From: Ophioderma brevispina
Lineage: Eukaryota > Echinodermata > Ophiuroidea > Amphilepidida > Ophiodermatidae
Direction of reading: 5' to 3'
Assembly (NCBI GenBank): GCA_023653785.1
Contig: JAMKCH010049375.1
Coordinates: forward strand, 1 to 64,000
Length of the DNA: 64,000 nucleotides
Both the position numbers and the translations under genes were made by a program. The notes under the pieces were generated by a model that saw only the letters and a list, made by a program, of their open reading frames with translations, was not told the origin of the DNA and did not search any database. Below, in pieces: positions 36,201-41,212 of this stretch; positions within the stretch are counted from its first letter, which is position 1, and each line of letters opens with the position of its first letter.

Positions 36201-39200
36201 TAAATTGAATGTATGGGTTCATATTGAGGACAAATGAAAGATGTTTTGTGGTTGACTGGAATAAAATCTTTTAGAGAATGCTTTTAAGGAAATATAACTG
36301 GTGGAGGAAAATCTCCACTTCATAAAGATAGTGGGTCACAGTTTTGTTTCCTTTTCACACGGCTTGTTGTCCCCGCGTTGTTCCCTCAAAGAAAAAAAAA
36401 AAATGCCGAACGGAGTTTGGAACGGGGACTATAAAATGACAGGCGTCCGTCCGTATGTTCAGTTCGTTCGTACATTTTTTTGTATTTTTTTTTGTTTTCG
36501 TTCGTCCATCCGTGATAAAAATGTTAACCATGTTGTATACGATTTATCGGGAGTTCCGTAAGGGCAACAAGGATGTAACTTGGTGGAAAGAAGCGGGTGA
36601 AGGGGGTATGAGTTCTCGACCTATTGATTTTGGGCGTTAAAATGTGGCTAATTAAGTATATCATTGCATAATTGGAAATTTTCCTGCAGGACCTGTTTTA
36701 TCTGGAGTTCCGTAATGGGCGACAATGATTGTCTCTCTTGGTGGAAGGAATCGGCTAATAGTTTCGGCTACCTGGTTCGATTTTTGCATATTTTGGGCAA
36801 ATTGAGTATGCAAATGAAGCTAATTATAGCAAAATCAGCATAATTGCTAAAATTTTGGACACTGCACTTGTATACATCAAAAGTCCCTGCACTGCATGAA
36901 AGCCTATCATGGGGCCAGCGGCTAGGTATGCAATGAGCAATTAAATATGCATAATGCTTAAATCTCTGAATCGGTACGTCGGATAGGCAAATTCCTTCAG
37001 CTACATGAGACTACTATCCATAGGGGAGGTAGGGTTTGGGGAGGGGTTAGTATGTCGGGGTGTTGGGAGGGGGTGGGGAGGGTGGGTGTCAGATGTGGTT
37101 GGGGATGGGGTATGGTGCTGTTGTGGGGTGTTGGGGGGGTGGTTGTTGCGTGGTGTTGAGGGTGGGTGTTGGCTTTGTGTTGGGAGGGTGGGATTTTGCA
37201 GGTGTATGTTGGGGAGGAAATGATGTGTTGCGGGGTGTTGGGAGAGTGTGGGGTGTTTGTGTGGCATTTATCGGCATTTTGAGTGTCGCGACATTCAGCG
37301 GGTGAGCATATTGTTAGCGCATCACGTAAATACGAGTTCGTCCTGTTTTGGCATTATGTCATCCAATTATAAAGACCATATGGGAGCATGATTCGTGTGT
37401 GTGTCTGTCAGATATTTGGAATACCTTTCATTTTGATGTTATGAATAAAAACATCACCAAATGTGGTCGACTACACTAGCCTTACACACACAAACACACA
37501 CACACCGTCCTGTAGGCCAATTTGGTACAAACTGATTTAACTCAAAATTTATAATCAGGTTTTTCGGTGATATGCCTGCATATGAGAGAGAAAATTACAT
37601 ATGGAAAATTGGACCATGATCAGTTTACCTACATTTAAGATTGGAAATTCCTTATTTTAATTACAAAAAATCGTCATTTTAAAGGGCCATGGTCTGATTG
37701 CTAAATGCCTCATCTCCAGAACCCCAGATTTTACCGGAAGTGGTCAAAATGTTGGTATCTGATGAAGCTACTATTTTTCTCATTTACCCTGTGAAATCTG
37801 AGGGCTAAAGGATGTTTGGTTTGGAAGTTGAGCGGAAATGTGTCCCATTTTGGTCAACCAATATTAATTTTACATAGTACTATATGGGGCTTACAAAATC
37901 ACGTTTTTAGCTTTCACAACAAAACGGATTGAAATATCTGTGCGAAGCTTTGCAGATGAGGCTTTGAGGTGAAGGCCATTCTATTAAGATGAAAACTTTA
38001 TATACTTAAATCGGGTTATCCCCCTTTAAGATATATAGAATATCTAAATCTAAACCACTTTTGATGGTGGGAGGGGGCTTTTATTGAAAACAGATCTTGA
38101 CCTACTTTGACCTAAGCCATCCACACTGGTGAGGCACCTTGTAATGGCTTCTGCATGATTCGATGCTGACAGGTCTTCCTGTCCATGGCCAGTCTTTTAC
38201 CTTAGTGTCTAGGTGGTATGAGACGTTGCTTGCAGTCCTTGGCCAGACACAGAAAACAAAATCTAATGGTACCAAATTCTCAACATTAAGAAAAGTTGAC
38301 AGCATGCAAAATGTTGTATTATTCATGTCAACAAATAATGCTGTTTCTACTTTCAGGGTTCTACATGAACATATCCAAAGGTTATCTAAAGTTGTCACTG
38401 CCAGTCACAGGGCTCTACAGATCCCAGAGAAGTACAGGAGGGAGTCCCCCTGGCCTGCAGCTCAAGCTGAGATACTCAACATTAATGTATATAAGGTCAG
38501 TCGGACTTTTCTTGACCATAAGCTATTAATTAGATGTTGCTTGATTTTTTATCCCCCTGGCTTGAAAAGCAGAGGGGGATATTGCGAGGGTGCGAATGTC
38601 CATATGTGTATATATGTGTGTGCCAGTTTGGTTAGGTTTTGGTTAGGTTTTTGTTTTTTGCGTCTCCTTTGAAAAGTTTAAGTCCGATTTAAACCAGACT
38701 TGGGGTTAAGGTGCAATAGGGGTTCATATGTGGATGAGGTCAAAGGTCATGGACCAAGGTCAAAGGTCATCTGAGGTCATGTTCCAGACTGCCATCTTGC
38801 CAGGGGGATGACGCAAGTTTCCCTACATGAGACTACTATGCCATAGGGGAGGGGGTGGGGTGTTGGGGAGGGGGTTAGGTATTGATGCATGATTTCTTCC
38901 TTACCATGCATAAATGATTCTTAATTTGATGTTGCTTGATTGATTTTTTTGAAGGGAAACTACTTGAAAATGCAGATGTTGATAGTGATATTTGATTGCA
39001 ATTAGCCGAGAGTCCAAAGCATCAGTCAATCGGGAGGTCACACCAACATGCGTTATTTTCTTGTACACAAGAAGACAATACAATCGCTGTGACCTCAATA
39101 GCTGGTCAAAAACGCTCTGGAAAATGTATTGAATTTGAGGTCCAACATACCTGAATTCATTATAAAATAATGTATTATTGTTGCGGAATGTCAACTACAT

Positions 39201-41212
39201 ATCTAAGTGGTCTAATATGATGTGAAAGGGTGTTTGGGGATTAAAAACAAATTAAAAGCAATGAATTTTAAGTTTTGAAAAAGCGTGGTCTCTGAAGTTA
39301 TAGAAATCCCAGCAAATTTTAAAGCATCCCAAATCATTAATCGAATTGTGTGCTACAAAAAGGTATGTGTACGTATTACTCTATCTGTTATAAAGCGAAG
39401 CCCTCGGAAAATGTATAGCCTTACATTTTCTGGCATCAAGGAATTGAATTCTCATATGCTATAACACAGGCTTAATTTTCATTGATTTGAACTGCAGACG
39501 TGTGCAGGGAATGTGGACAATAGCAAGGTCGTTTGCCTATTATATTTGTGAAAGCCCATGTAAAATGACCCTGTCCAACAATTTTTGCTGTGAACAATAG
39601 TACTTGGGTGACCTGCTGACTAACTGGCATGAAACATTCTTGTCCACGTCCAGTGCAGATGAAGCTGTAGTGAAACCAAATCTTGTGAGCCTAAAAAAAC
39701 CCACACAATTTGAGTCCCTATAGAATGACAAAAATTAAATTGCAAACATCACTCTCCATTATCCTGATTTTCAGCTCAGCAATTGGTGTGACTTCCCCGA
39801 TTGAGAATATACTCCCTGCATCAGTCCTGCTTACATGTATTTCCAATCATTCTCCAAATGAAATTTTTGTCAATGTTTTCCCAGGCCCTTGAGTTAGCTC
39901 TTCCTCTGTCTGAAGAGGGCTTGGTTGTCTAACTCTGCGCTGAAGAATGTCCCTCAAATGTTCAAGTCGTCCTCTTCAAAGAAGTTGTTGATATTCTGGC
40001 TCTGTGCGAACAAGCGTTGCGTTATCGTCCATTAGAACAAAATATTCACCCACTGCACTGTCATAGGGAGATATCTGATTGCATTAAAGGTGCCTGTTCC
40101 GATCGTCTTTGGGACCCCCTGATTTACCCGGAAGCAGTATCGATTTTGATATCAGATGAAAGGCCGTATTTTTCTCATTGTCGTCCTGAAATTTGAGCCC
40201 TCGAATCCTTTTCATTCCCAAGATATAAATAAAACACCGCCGTTTTAGTGGTTAACCATAAATATTAGCACAGTATTGAATAGGGCTTTGCAAAATGCAT
40301 TATTGCATCTATCATCAAAACTGCAAGTTTGTTTCCCACAGTACTTGATGTGGTGTATGTGCAAGTGCCAGGCTCTCATATCAAGTAGCGAACACAATAC
40401 ACATAAATCGGAACAAGCACCTTTAATACAACTCTGGGGGGGAAGACATAGAGACCGTTGTGCCCATCGATCCTAGCATTTCAAATTAGAGATGGCATTT
40501 TAAACAGTGCCATGTTGCAACATTCAAACGCACTACAAAACATATAGAATGGGAAATGTCAAGCCTTCATGGTTCAATTGCCCATGTCAAATGAATCATG
40601 GAGAAAGAGGTGTTCAGATTTTAATTAAAAGTTCCCGAGTTAAATCCAGCAAGTGGCCCCACTGAGATTTGACGTCAATCCACAGTTTTCGGCGGGGGGC
40701 CTAGCCTTTGGGCAACCACGCCCACCATGCAAGGCAGCATGTGCTGGATGGCCGCCATTAGCTCTCCAGAGCTGACGCCCTTGTAGGTAGATCTTCTTTT
40801 TCATTCTACTAGGGAAAAAAAAAAAAAAAAAAAATGACCTGACACCTGGTTTGAATCAGTTTGAATCCAGTGTAAGCCTTCAAAAATCTAACCTGCCCAA
40901 ATAAATCTCTTACAGACACCAAAGGACAAGCTTCAGTGCATCTACCGCTGCTGCATGATCATCATGAATCTTCTCAGCATGGCCAACGACAACGTCCCCG
41001 GCGCGGACGACTTCTCCCCCGTCCTCATGTTCGTTTTGATCAAGGCCAACCCGCCCAGTCTCCTGTCCACAGTGCAGTACGTCAATAGCTTCTACTATGA
41101 AAATGAACACTACAGTACGGCAGACAATCCCATGGCAGGCGAGGAGCAGTATTGGTGGATGCAGTTCTGTGCTGCCATCGAGTATATCAAGACGATAGAT
41201 GATAGGAGGTGA
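3115..41212 (+). CDS. GAPVD1: GAPVD1/RME-6 orthologue, C-terminal ~15 exons (gene span; 5' part outside window)
   Basis: The protein is a peripheral endocytic factor. In known family members an N-terminal RasGAP-like domain and a C-terminal VPS9 domain (a guanine-nucleotide exchange factor for Rab5-type GTPases) act at clathrin-coated pits and early endosomes. Fifteen exons are supported here: 3115-3286, 6303-6478, 8745-8981, 14294-14732, 16761-17965, 26079-26149, 26974-27122, 28952-29080, 30180-30538, 31063-31200, 33072-33193, 34382-34448, 35800-35922, 38357-38495 and 40916-41212. Together they total about 3.8 kb and cover the linker, helical bundle and VPS9 domain. Phase is kept exactly across several junctions (1/2, 3/4, 6/7, 7/8, 8/9, 9/10, 12/13, 13/14, 14/15). 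Exons 1-5 and 9-12 contain frame breaks, and exon 6 has one in-frame TAG. Conserved splice sites make assembly indels likelier than pseudogenisation. Similarity was judged from memory of the vertebrate protein, without alignment. Confidence 0.9.
3869..4140 (+). repeat. ~72-bp tandem repeat, about 4 copies
   Basis: Each unit contains 'ttgtaaatt(t)g', 'catgttggttcaatattacatgatgaattgagctgg' style sequence and 'tgtttaggag/tttcag'. Copies differ by substitutions and by one- to several-base indels. No open reading frame is conserved between copies. Confidence 0.75.
4287..4452. repeat. Foldback (palindromic) element, ~165 bp
   Basis: The left arm starts 'ataaaatattggattctt' and the right arm ends 'aagaatccaattttat', its imperfect reverse complement. 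Pairing continues inward (ccaataaccaaa / cccaatttttaatgg, gttgaaaaaaatattg / caatattttgcaac) to a centre near 'gacgaggacgcaagtcgag'. This resembles a small MITE. No target-site duplication was verified. Confidence 0.65.
6303..6478 (+). CDS. GAPVD1: GAPVD1 exon 2 of window
   Basis: The acceptor is 'cttttaacag'. The donor 'caacag|gttacg' is weak. In phase with exon 1 it begins DLGSVPERAKRQ. In another frame the 3' half reads PEKKLRFSAEASGN..., matching the vertebrate segment PDKTLRFSL. At least two frame breaks are present. The exon lies in the low-complexity linker, so similarity is patchy, but the KKLRFS block is convincing. Confidence 0.65.
6612..7330 (+). repeat. Dispersed repeat, family A (copy 1)
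   Basis: It starts with the hairpin CCCC-gcCGAAC-GA-GTTCGgga-GGGG (6,612-6,635), followed by 'actataaaatg', repeated 'gtccgtatgt' and 'cgggagttcc...gtaacttggtggaaa...gttctcgacct'. The last segment occurs twice inside the copy (about 6,925-7,020 and 7,085-7,170). Copies 2 and 3 lie at 15,097-16,130 and 36,371-37,345. This copy lacks the G-rich tail of the others. A GTAT microsatellite lies at about 6,655-6,700. Confidence 0.75.
8745..8981 (+). CDS. GAPVD1: GAPVD1 exon 3 of window
   Basis: The acceptor is a strong 'attgccccttacag' and the donor is consensus 'ccag|gtaagt'. The start reads GINSVYSMDF, matching vertebrate SNSVSSLDL. After frame changes the 3' part reads STTEQ...NITDRFG...TDLDINDQLQS. 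The split codon AG|T joins exon 4 exactly as QSSETWS, matching the vertebrate SETVSETWS block. The middle of the exon is disrupted by indels. Confidence 0.75.
11619..11769. repeat. Foldback element, ~150 bp
   Basis: The arms are near-perfect inverted copies. The left arm 'cctcttattggtattcgaat...' and the right arm '...attcgaataccaataagagg' pair over about 57 bases each, including 'ataggcaggt' / 'acctgcctat'. About 35 bases separate them. It is a likely MITE. No coding sequence. Confidence 0.85.
12500..12531. repeat. Short perfect-stem hairpin
   Basis: 'taccaccctca' pairs with 'tgagggtggta' around a short loop containing 'accattcggg'. On its own it is only a structural oddity inside the intron. 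Confidence 0.7.
14294..14732 (+). CDS. GAPVD1: GAPVD1 exon 4 of window
   Basis: The acceptor is 'gaagcttcag' and the donor 'gcg|gtaggt'. The first residues, in phase with exon 3, are SETWSTSNGFE, the best-conserved block of the GAPVD1 linker. A second block VSVDVRRVDSEQPDDRLQEV corresponds to vertebrate SEAWSVEVLPSDSE...ERLQEL. The 3' end reads SSRRSSCESHSMGR and, after another shift, NNGSPSVDDGAKKDA. At least four frame changes occur in 439 bp. Confidence 0.85.
15097..16130 (+). repeat. Dispersed repeat, family A (copy 2) with G-rich tail
   Basis: It starts 'cccgccaccaaacgagttcagaccggggactataaa', then 'cgtccgtccgttcg', 'gttgtatacgatttatc', and two internal copies of 'aag...gtaa...gatgtaa...gtggaa...gcgggtt...ttct...cctgattag'. 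It ends in 'gataggcaaaattccttcggctacatgagacactat', after which the G-rich block begins. The layout is the same as at 36,371-37,345. No transposase or reverse transcriptase frame is present, so it is probably non-autonomous. Confidence 0.8.
15722..16090 (+). repeat. G-rich minisatellite block
   Basis: About 370 bases made almost only of G and T on the + strand, with dozens of runs of four or more G, built on a loose 'ttggggaggggg' unit. The minus strand gives long Pro/His/Thr open frames that are compositional shadows, not genes. The block follows the family A repeat directly, as at 37,020-37,262. Confidence 0.85.
16761..17965 (+). CDS. GAPVD1: GAPVD1 exon 5 of window, long linker exon with DPF motifs
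   Basis: The acceptor is 'tatttaccag'; the donor is consensus gtaagt at 17,966. It opens DSDEGSRSSGFFDASD, then NPRLLKSSSTEEFLHAA. It carries DQFDPFSS (codons at 17,021-17,029), SDFDPFA (17,146-17,154) and AIDPFQ (17,462-17,470), where vertebrates have MFDPLSS. The last part reads TQRMENRLRALTGG...SSWNMFETD. This is the disordered middle of the protein. DPF tripeptides are known binding motifs for the AP-2 alpha-adaptin appendage. Several frame changes break the reading frame; none removes a splice site. Confidence 0.7.
17966..18837. other. Intron, 5' of foldback and DIRS element
   Basis: AT-rich intron with no recognised feature apart from short A, G and TTTA runs (for example 18,135-18,149 and 18,420-18,430). 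It leads into the repeat arm at 18,838. Confidence 0.5.
18838..19055 (+). repeat. Foldback arm L, left of the DIRS insertion
   Basis: It matches in reverse complement 25,715-25,912 ('aatgccccaaa', 'taccataataac', 'cccctaaaagagaaatgg', 'gtgaccccaggtcacacc', 'aattccgttttggct'). Its first part ('cattacactgaactgatttcc...gaaatatatgca') also matches in reverse complement 25,540-25,603. It is best read as the left arm and centre of a foldback element that was split by the DIRS-like insertion. Confidence 0.75.
20502..22320 (+). pseudogene. gag-like ORF1 region of DIRS-like element
   Basis: A GC-rich region with long overlapping open frames in several phases, including one of 344 codons at 20,502-21,536 and one of 171 codons at 21,797-22,312. 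The predicted peptides are rich in Pro, Arg, Ser and Leu. The piece around 21,210-21,350 has acidic Ser-rich segments (SEDSAGG, DSEQEE). Position upstream of the reverse transcriptase supports a gag-like role. I do not recognise a conserved gag motif, and the true frame is unclear because of indels. Confidence 0.45.
22330..23400 (+). pseudogene. DIRS-type reverse transcriptase, frameshifted
   Basis: Recognisable blocks lie in alternating frames: EVSALLSKGAISP (22,544-22,582), STFLLAPKKTWDWRP (about 22,615-22,660), NQYINPKKFRMETLAS (22,682-22,729), KAYLHVPVH (about 22,783-22,809) and LLIYGPS (22,983-23,003). The order is typical of DIRS/Ngaro reverse transcriptases. The catalytic YxDD-type box should precede LLIYG, but the bases there give LDGT, so the second Asp is lost or obscured by an indel. 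Confidence 0.8.
23470..23850 (+). pseudogene. RNase H domain of DIRS-like element
   Basis: ITTDSVEVGLGGF (23,474-23,514) looks like the first catalytic Asp segment. VAYINKRGGTRSRSLCLDAL (23,671-23,730) and SAVHNPGAVNFVADDLSRG (23,772-23,828) are the typical RNase H blocks of DIRS elements, with the final acidic residues intact. The segment between needs frame changes. Confidence 0.85.
24340..25280 (+). pseudogene. Tyrosine recombinase of DIRS-like element
   Basis: The block VRALDYSTN is read at about 24,926-24,955, followed by FLHNRPPRVRASKATIARW. The conserved HxxR box is HSVRTITSSWAYHRG (His codon 25,110-25,112, Arg codon 25,119-25,121). The downstream segment APTTFFVGVLQ resembles the NTF...Y region, but the catalytic Tyr appears only in a neighbouring frame (SSVYSRN), implying an indel. 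This enzyme normally integrates the circular DNA copy. Confidence 0.8.
25536..25614 (-). repeat. Foldback arm R1, right of the DIRS insertion
   Basis: 'gcatatatttcag...aacattggtgtaaggaaatcagttcagtgtaat' is the reverse complement of the start of arm L (18,851-18,892). L and R1 therefore look like the two ends of one foldback element with the DIRS element between them. Confidence 0.7.
25615..25912. repeat. Second foldback element adjacent to R1
   Basis: It starts 'aatgttttataaat' and ends 'atttataaaacataatg', with inner pairing of 'aactgaatcctgtatttctttcc' against 'ggaaagaaatcaggcttcagtt' and 'gacttcccacttcc' against 'ccacttctcaagacgggaa'. The right arm is the reverse complement of arm L at 18,838-19,055, so this is another, more complete member of the same family. 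Confidence 0.75.
26079..26149 (+). CDS. GAPVD1: GAPVD1 exon 6 of window
   Basis: The acceptor is 'ttttttcttgatag'; the donor is consensus 'ag|gtaagt'. It reads DGDRNKSWFNKKKSFLQRLST, matching vertebrate SDRNRPWWRKRFVSAMPK. An in-frame TAG follows (26,142-26,144) two codons before the donor, possibly an error. The split codon AG|T continues in phase into exon 7. Confidence 0.75.
26974..27122 (+). CDS. GAPVD1: GAPVD1 exon 7 of window
   Basis: The frame is open throughout and reads TKESPIPRFERADREG... then SIGPEPFED. With exon 8 it gives PEPFEDDDPLKS, matching vertebrate GPDRFSTLTDDPSPR. The donor is 'gatg|gtgagt'. The acceptor is less certain: the first AG after the pyrimidine-rich stretch at 26,933-26,958 lies at 26,972-26,973 and gives the right phase with exon 6. 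The 3' end is part of a ~100-bp tandem duplication. Confidence 0.7.
27097..27297 (+). repeat. ~100-bp tandem duplication spanning the exon 7 donor
   Basis: Copy 1 (27,097-27,197) and copy 2 (27,199-27,297) share 'gcattggtc', 'gaccttttgaagatggtga', 'tcattgtag', 'gttcac', 'ctgaaaaacaacctttataat' and 'atttgccggtggcacc'. The exon 7 end and its splice donor lie in copy 1. Copy 2 keeps the exon-like sequence, but its donor has become 'gtgatc'. Confidence 0.85.
27298..28951. other. Intron with a GGTCA-type repeat
   Basis: No exon was recognised. At about 27,830-28,090 lies a repeat with several 'aggtca' words that ends in 'ggggttcgagaactgc', a motif also found at 34,060, 50,539 and 52,692. The remainder is AT-rich without clear structure. 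Confidence 0.5.
28952..29080 (+). CDS. GAPVD1: GAPVD1 exon 8 of window
   Basis: A clean 129-bp exon in a single frame. It reads DDPLKSASVPTTSSSEDILN followed by KYRELRRAQSTENLEAADG. The vertebrate counterpart is DDPSPRL...VAEDILDKYRNAIKR. The acceptor is 'cattgtag' and the donor 'aatg|gtaaga'. Both split codons match exons 7 and 9. Confidence 0.9.
29241..29433. repeat. Large palindromic foldback element (~190 bp)
   Basis: The left arm 'gagaataaaggtatgatttt...' and the right arm '...aaaatcatacctttattctc' pair almost perfectly over about 85 bases each, including 'gggaaccggtactctcttta' on the left. The tip is a GC-rich triplicated 'gaggccg' unit. A second, looser pair 'attcttaaacatct' (29,434) and 'agatgtttaagaat' (29,733) encloses the next 300 bases. 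It lies in the intron between exons 8 and 9 and is probably a MITE. Confidence 0.85.
30180..30538 (+). CDS. GAPVD1: GAPVD1 exon 9 of window
   Basis: It starts in phase with exon 8 (G|AT GAA TCT GTC). It then reads SDPVSYLDPEHLESSYAFTD and AKRKL, like vertebrate SAFSYRDAKKKLRL. The 3' part reads ENELVAF and, after indels, KVQLAEAMN...RCVRTLKI, matching vertebrate DNEIVCFLKVQIAEAINL and MRCVCRF. The donor 'aat|gtaggg' joins exon 10 as IMCKKLL. At least three frame breaks occur. It encodes the start of the helical region in front of VPS9. Confidence 0.8.
31063..31200 (+). CDS. GAPVD1: GAPVD1 exon 10 of window (helical bundle)
   Basis: The acceptor is 'ggatcttacag' and the donor 'aaag|gtatat'. 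Starting in phase with exon 9 it reads CKKLLVSLREDYERRTP, matching vertebrate CRKLLASIAEDYRKRAP. After indels it ends LGLTLERLLERSK, matching AHLERLLQRV. It is part of the helical bundle preceding the VPS9 domain. Confidence 0.85.
31644..32958 (-). mobile_element. Tc1/mariner-type transposon with decayed transposase
   Basis: The ends are long inverted repeats of roughly 200-270 bp. The outer bases read 'cactcagccaaaaaaagg' on the left and, in reverse complement, 'cactcatcaacaaaaaaag' on the right, then 'agtccccgtctgatacctt'. TA dinucleotides flank both ends, as for Tc1 insertion. Inside, on the minus strand, a transposase remnant reads HRAHVTNRYLEDNGIKHMEW then PAKSP (about 32,195-32,280), the segment around the last catalytic acidic residues of Tc1-type DDE enzymes. 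A stop and substitutions follow, so it is inactive. It lies in the intron between exons 10 and 11. Confidence 0.85.
33072..33193 (+). CDS. GAPVD1: GAPVD1 exon 11 of window
   Basis: The acceptor is 'ttttgtggttcag'; the donor 'gaag|gtaaat'. Readable segments are SKETVNNLFT, then VCVRLSLRDKN, then IQKFINDFKALTAADEK, in three frames. Vertebrate: DKEVANRYFTTVCVRLL...IREFIQDFQKLTAADDK. Two single-base shifts explain the breaks. Confidence 0.85.
33655..33880 (+). repeat. Dispersed repeat, family C (copy 1)
   Basis: Contains 'atgtatcccatttt', 'agtactatatggggctta', 'acggat', 'gatga(aaa)' and 'aattgggtcatccac'. It matches 37,855-38,035, more loosely 40,080-40,300, and in reverse orientation 53,765-54,380. 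No coding capacity is evident. Confidence 0.65.
34382..34448 (+). CDS. GAPVD1: GAPVD1 exon 12 of window
   Basis: A 67-bp exon with acceptor 'tgccctttcag' and donor 'aacg|gtatgt'. The 3' part reads LNQWIQNDPIWQR, like vertebrate YGAMAQDVIWQN. The 5' part needs one inserted base to join this frame. The split codon CG|C continues in phase into exon 13. Confidence 0.75.
34449..35799. other. Intron with SINE, otherwise unremarkable
   Basis: The only recognised element is the tRNA-like SINE at 34,890-35,060. The remainder is AT-rich with short C and A runs (for example 35,272-35,279 and 35,491-35,500). Confidence 0.5.
34890..35060 (+). mobile_element. tRNA-derived SINE
   Basis: The A box TGGTCCAGTGG (34,902-34,912) and a B-box-like GGTTCAGCC (34,945-34,953) are spaced about 33 bases apart, as in a tRNA-type RNA polymerase III promoter. 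Downstream lies 'tcacccaggtatatgaacagg', resembling the tRNA-unrelated body of invertebrate SINEs. It cannot fold as a complete tRNA, so it is not a tRNA gene. The 3' end is not certain. Confidence 0.65.
35800..35922 (+). CDS. GAPVD1: GAPVD1 exon 13 of window
   Basis: The acceptor is 'tcgtctgtgtattag' and the donor is consensus 'cca|gtaagt'. One frame is open and in phase with both neighbours: SECQSCYKKSSIMKWNPYKL, then ALIYP and IARDQ. Vertebrate: EQLQDAQLAIERSVMNRIFK, LAFYP and ILRDQ. It forms the N-terminal edge of the VPS9 domain. The segment after ALIYP (MEKAKIA) may be a locally shifted version of PNGEGDIA. Confidence 0.8.
36371..37345 (+). repeat. Dispersed repeat, family A (copy 3) with G-rich tail
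   Basis: Same order of landmarks as copy 2: 'gccgaacggagtttggaacggggactataaaatg', 'cgtccgtccgtatg', 'gttgtatacgatttatcggg', two internal duplicates around 'gtaacttggtggaaagaag', 'ggataggcaaattccttcagctacatgagactactat', then a G-rich block (37,020-37,262). Its head carries a poly-A stretch inside the hairpin region. Confidence 0.8.
37020..37262 (+). repeat. G-rich minisatellite block
   Basis: A G/T-rich + strand like that at 15,722-16,090 with 'gtgttgggagggtggg' type units and many G runs. Open frames on both strands here are compositional. Confidence 0.8.
37855..38035 (+). repeat. Dispersed repeat, family C (copy 2)
   Basis: Shares 'atgtgtcccattttgg', 'tagtactatatggggctta', 'aaaacggattgaaatatc' and 'gggttatccccctt' with 33,655-33,880, and extends upstream (37,690-37,850) in parallel with 40,095-40,220. 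Confidence 0.65.
38357..38495 (+). CDS. GAPVD1: GAPVD1 exon 14 of window (VPS9 domain)
   Basis: A clean 139-bp exon. It reads VLHEHIQRLSKVVTASHRAL, QIPEKYRRESPWPAAQAEI and LNINVYK. This is nearly identical to the vertebrate VPS9 segment beginning VLHEHIQRLSKVVTANHRAL. The acceptor is 'tttctactttcag' and the donor 'aag|gtcagt'. The first base completes the Gln codon from exon 13. Confidence 0.97.
38553..38890 (+). repeat. Dispersed repeat, family B, fused to a family A tail
   Basis: Begins with the hairpin CCCCCTGGCTT-gaa-AAGCagAGGGGG, then 'atattgcgaggg' and two perfect 'aggtcaaaggtca' direct repeats (DR1 spacing). At 38,822 it passes directly into 'ctacatgagactactatgccataggggaggggg', the end of family A. 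Confidence 0.75.
40080..40300 (+). repeat. Dispersed repeat, family C (divergent copy 3)
   Basis: Loose match to 37,700-37,890: 'ccccctgatttacccggaagc', 'tatcagatgaaag', 'tttttctcattg', 'tgaaatttgag' and 'agggctttgcaaaat'. Confidence 0.45.
40916..41212 (+). CDS. GAPVD1: GAPVD1 last coding exon (VPS9 catalytic core) and stop
   Basis: A clean 297-bp exon from the acceptor 'aaatctcttacag' to TGA at 41,210-41,212. It reads TPKDKLQCIYRCC, IIMNLLSMANDN, VPGADDFSPVLMFVLIKANP and PSLLSTVQYVNSFY, and ends YWWMQFCAAIEYIKTIDDRR. The VPS9 catalytic Asp (GADDFSP) and Tyr (STVQY), which work on the Rab5 nucleotide pocket in characterised relatives such as Rabex-5, are both present. Between SFY and EEQYWW the loop is about nine residues longer than in the vertebrate protein as I recall it. 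The stop position matches the vertebrate C-terminus. Confidence 0.98.
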   Translation, partial: TPKDKLQCIYRCCMIIMNLLSMANDNVPGADDFSPVLMFVLIKANPPSLLSTVQYVNSFYYENEHYSTADNPMAGEEQYWWMQFCAAIEYIKTIDDRR

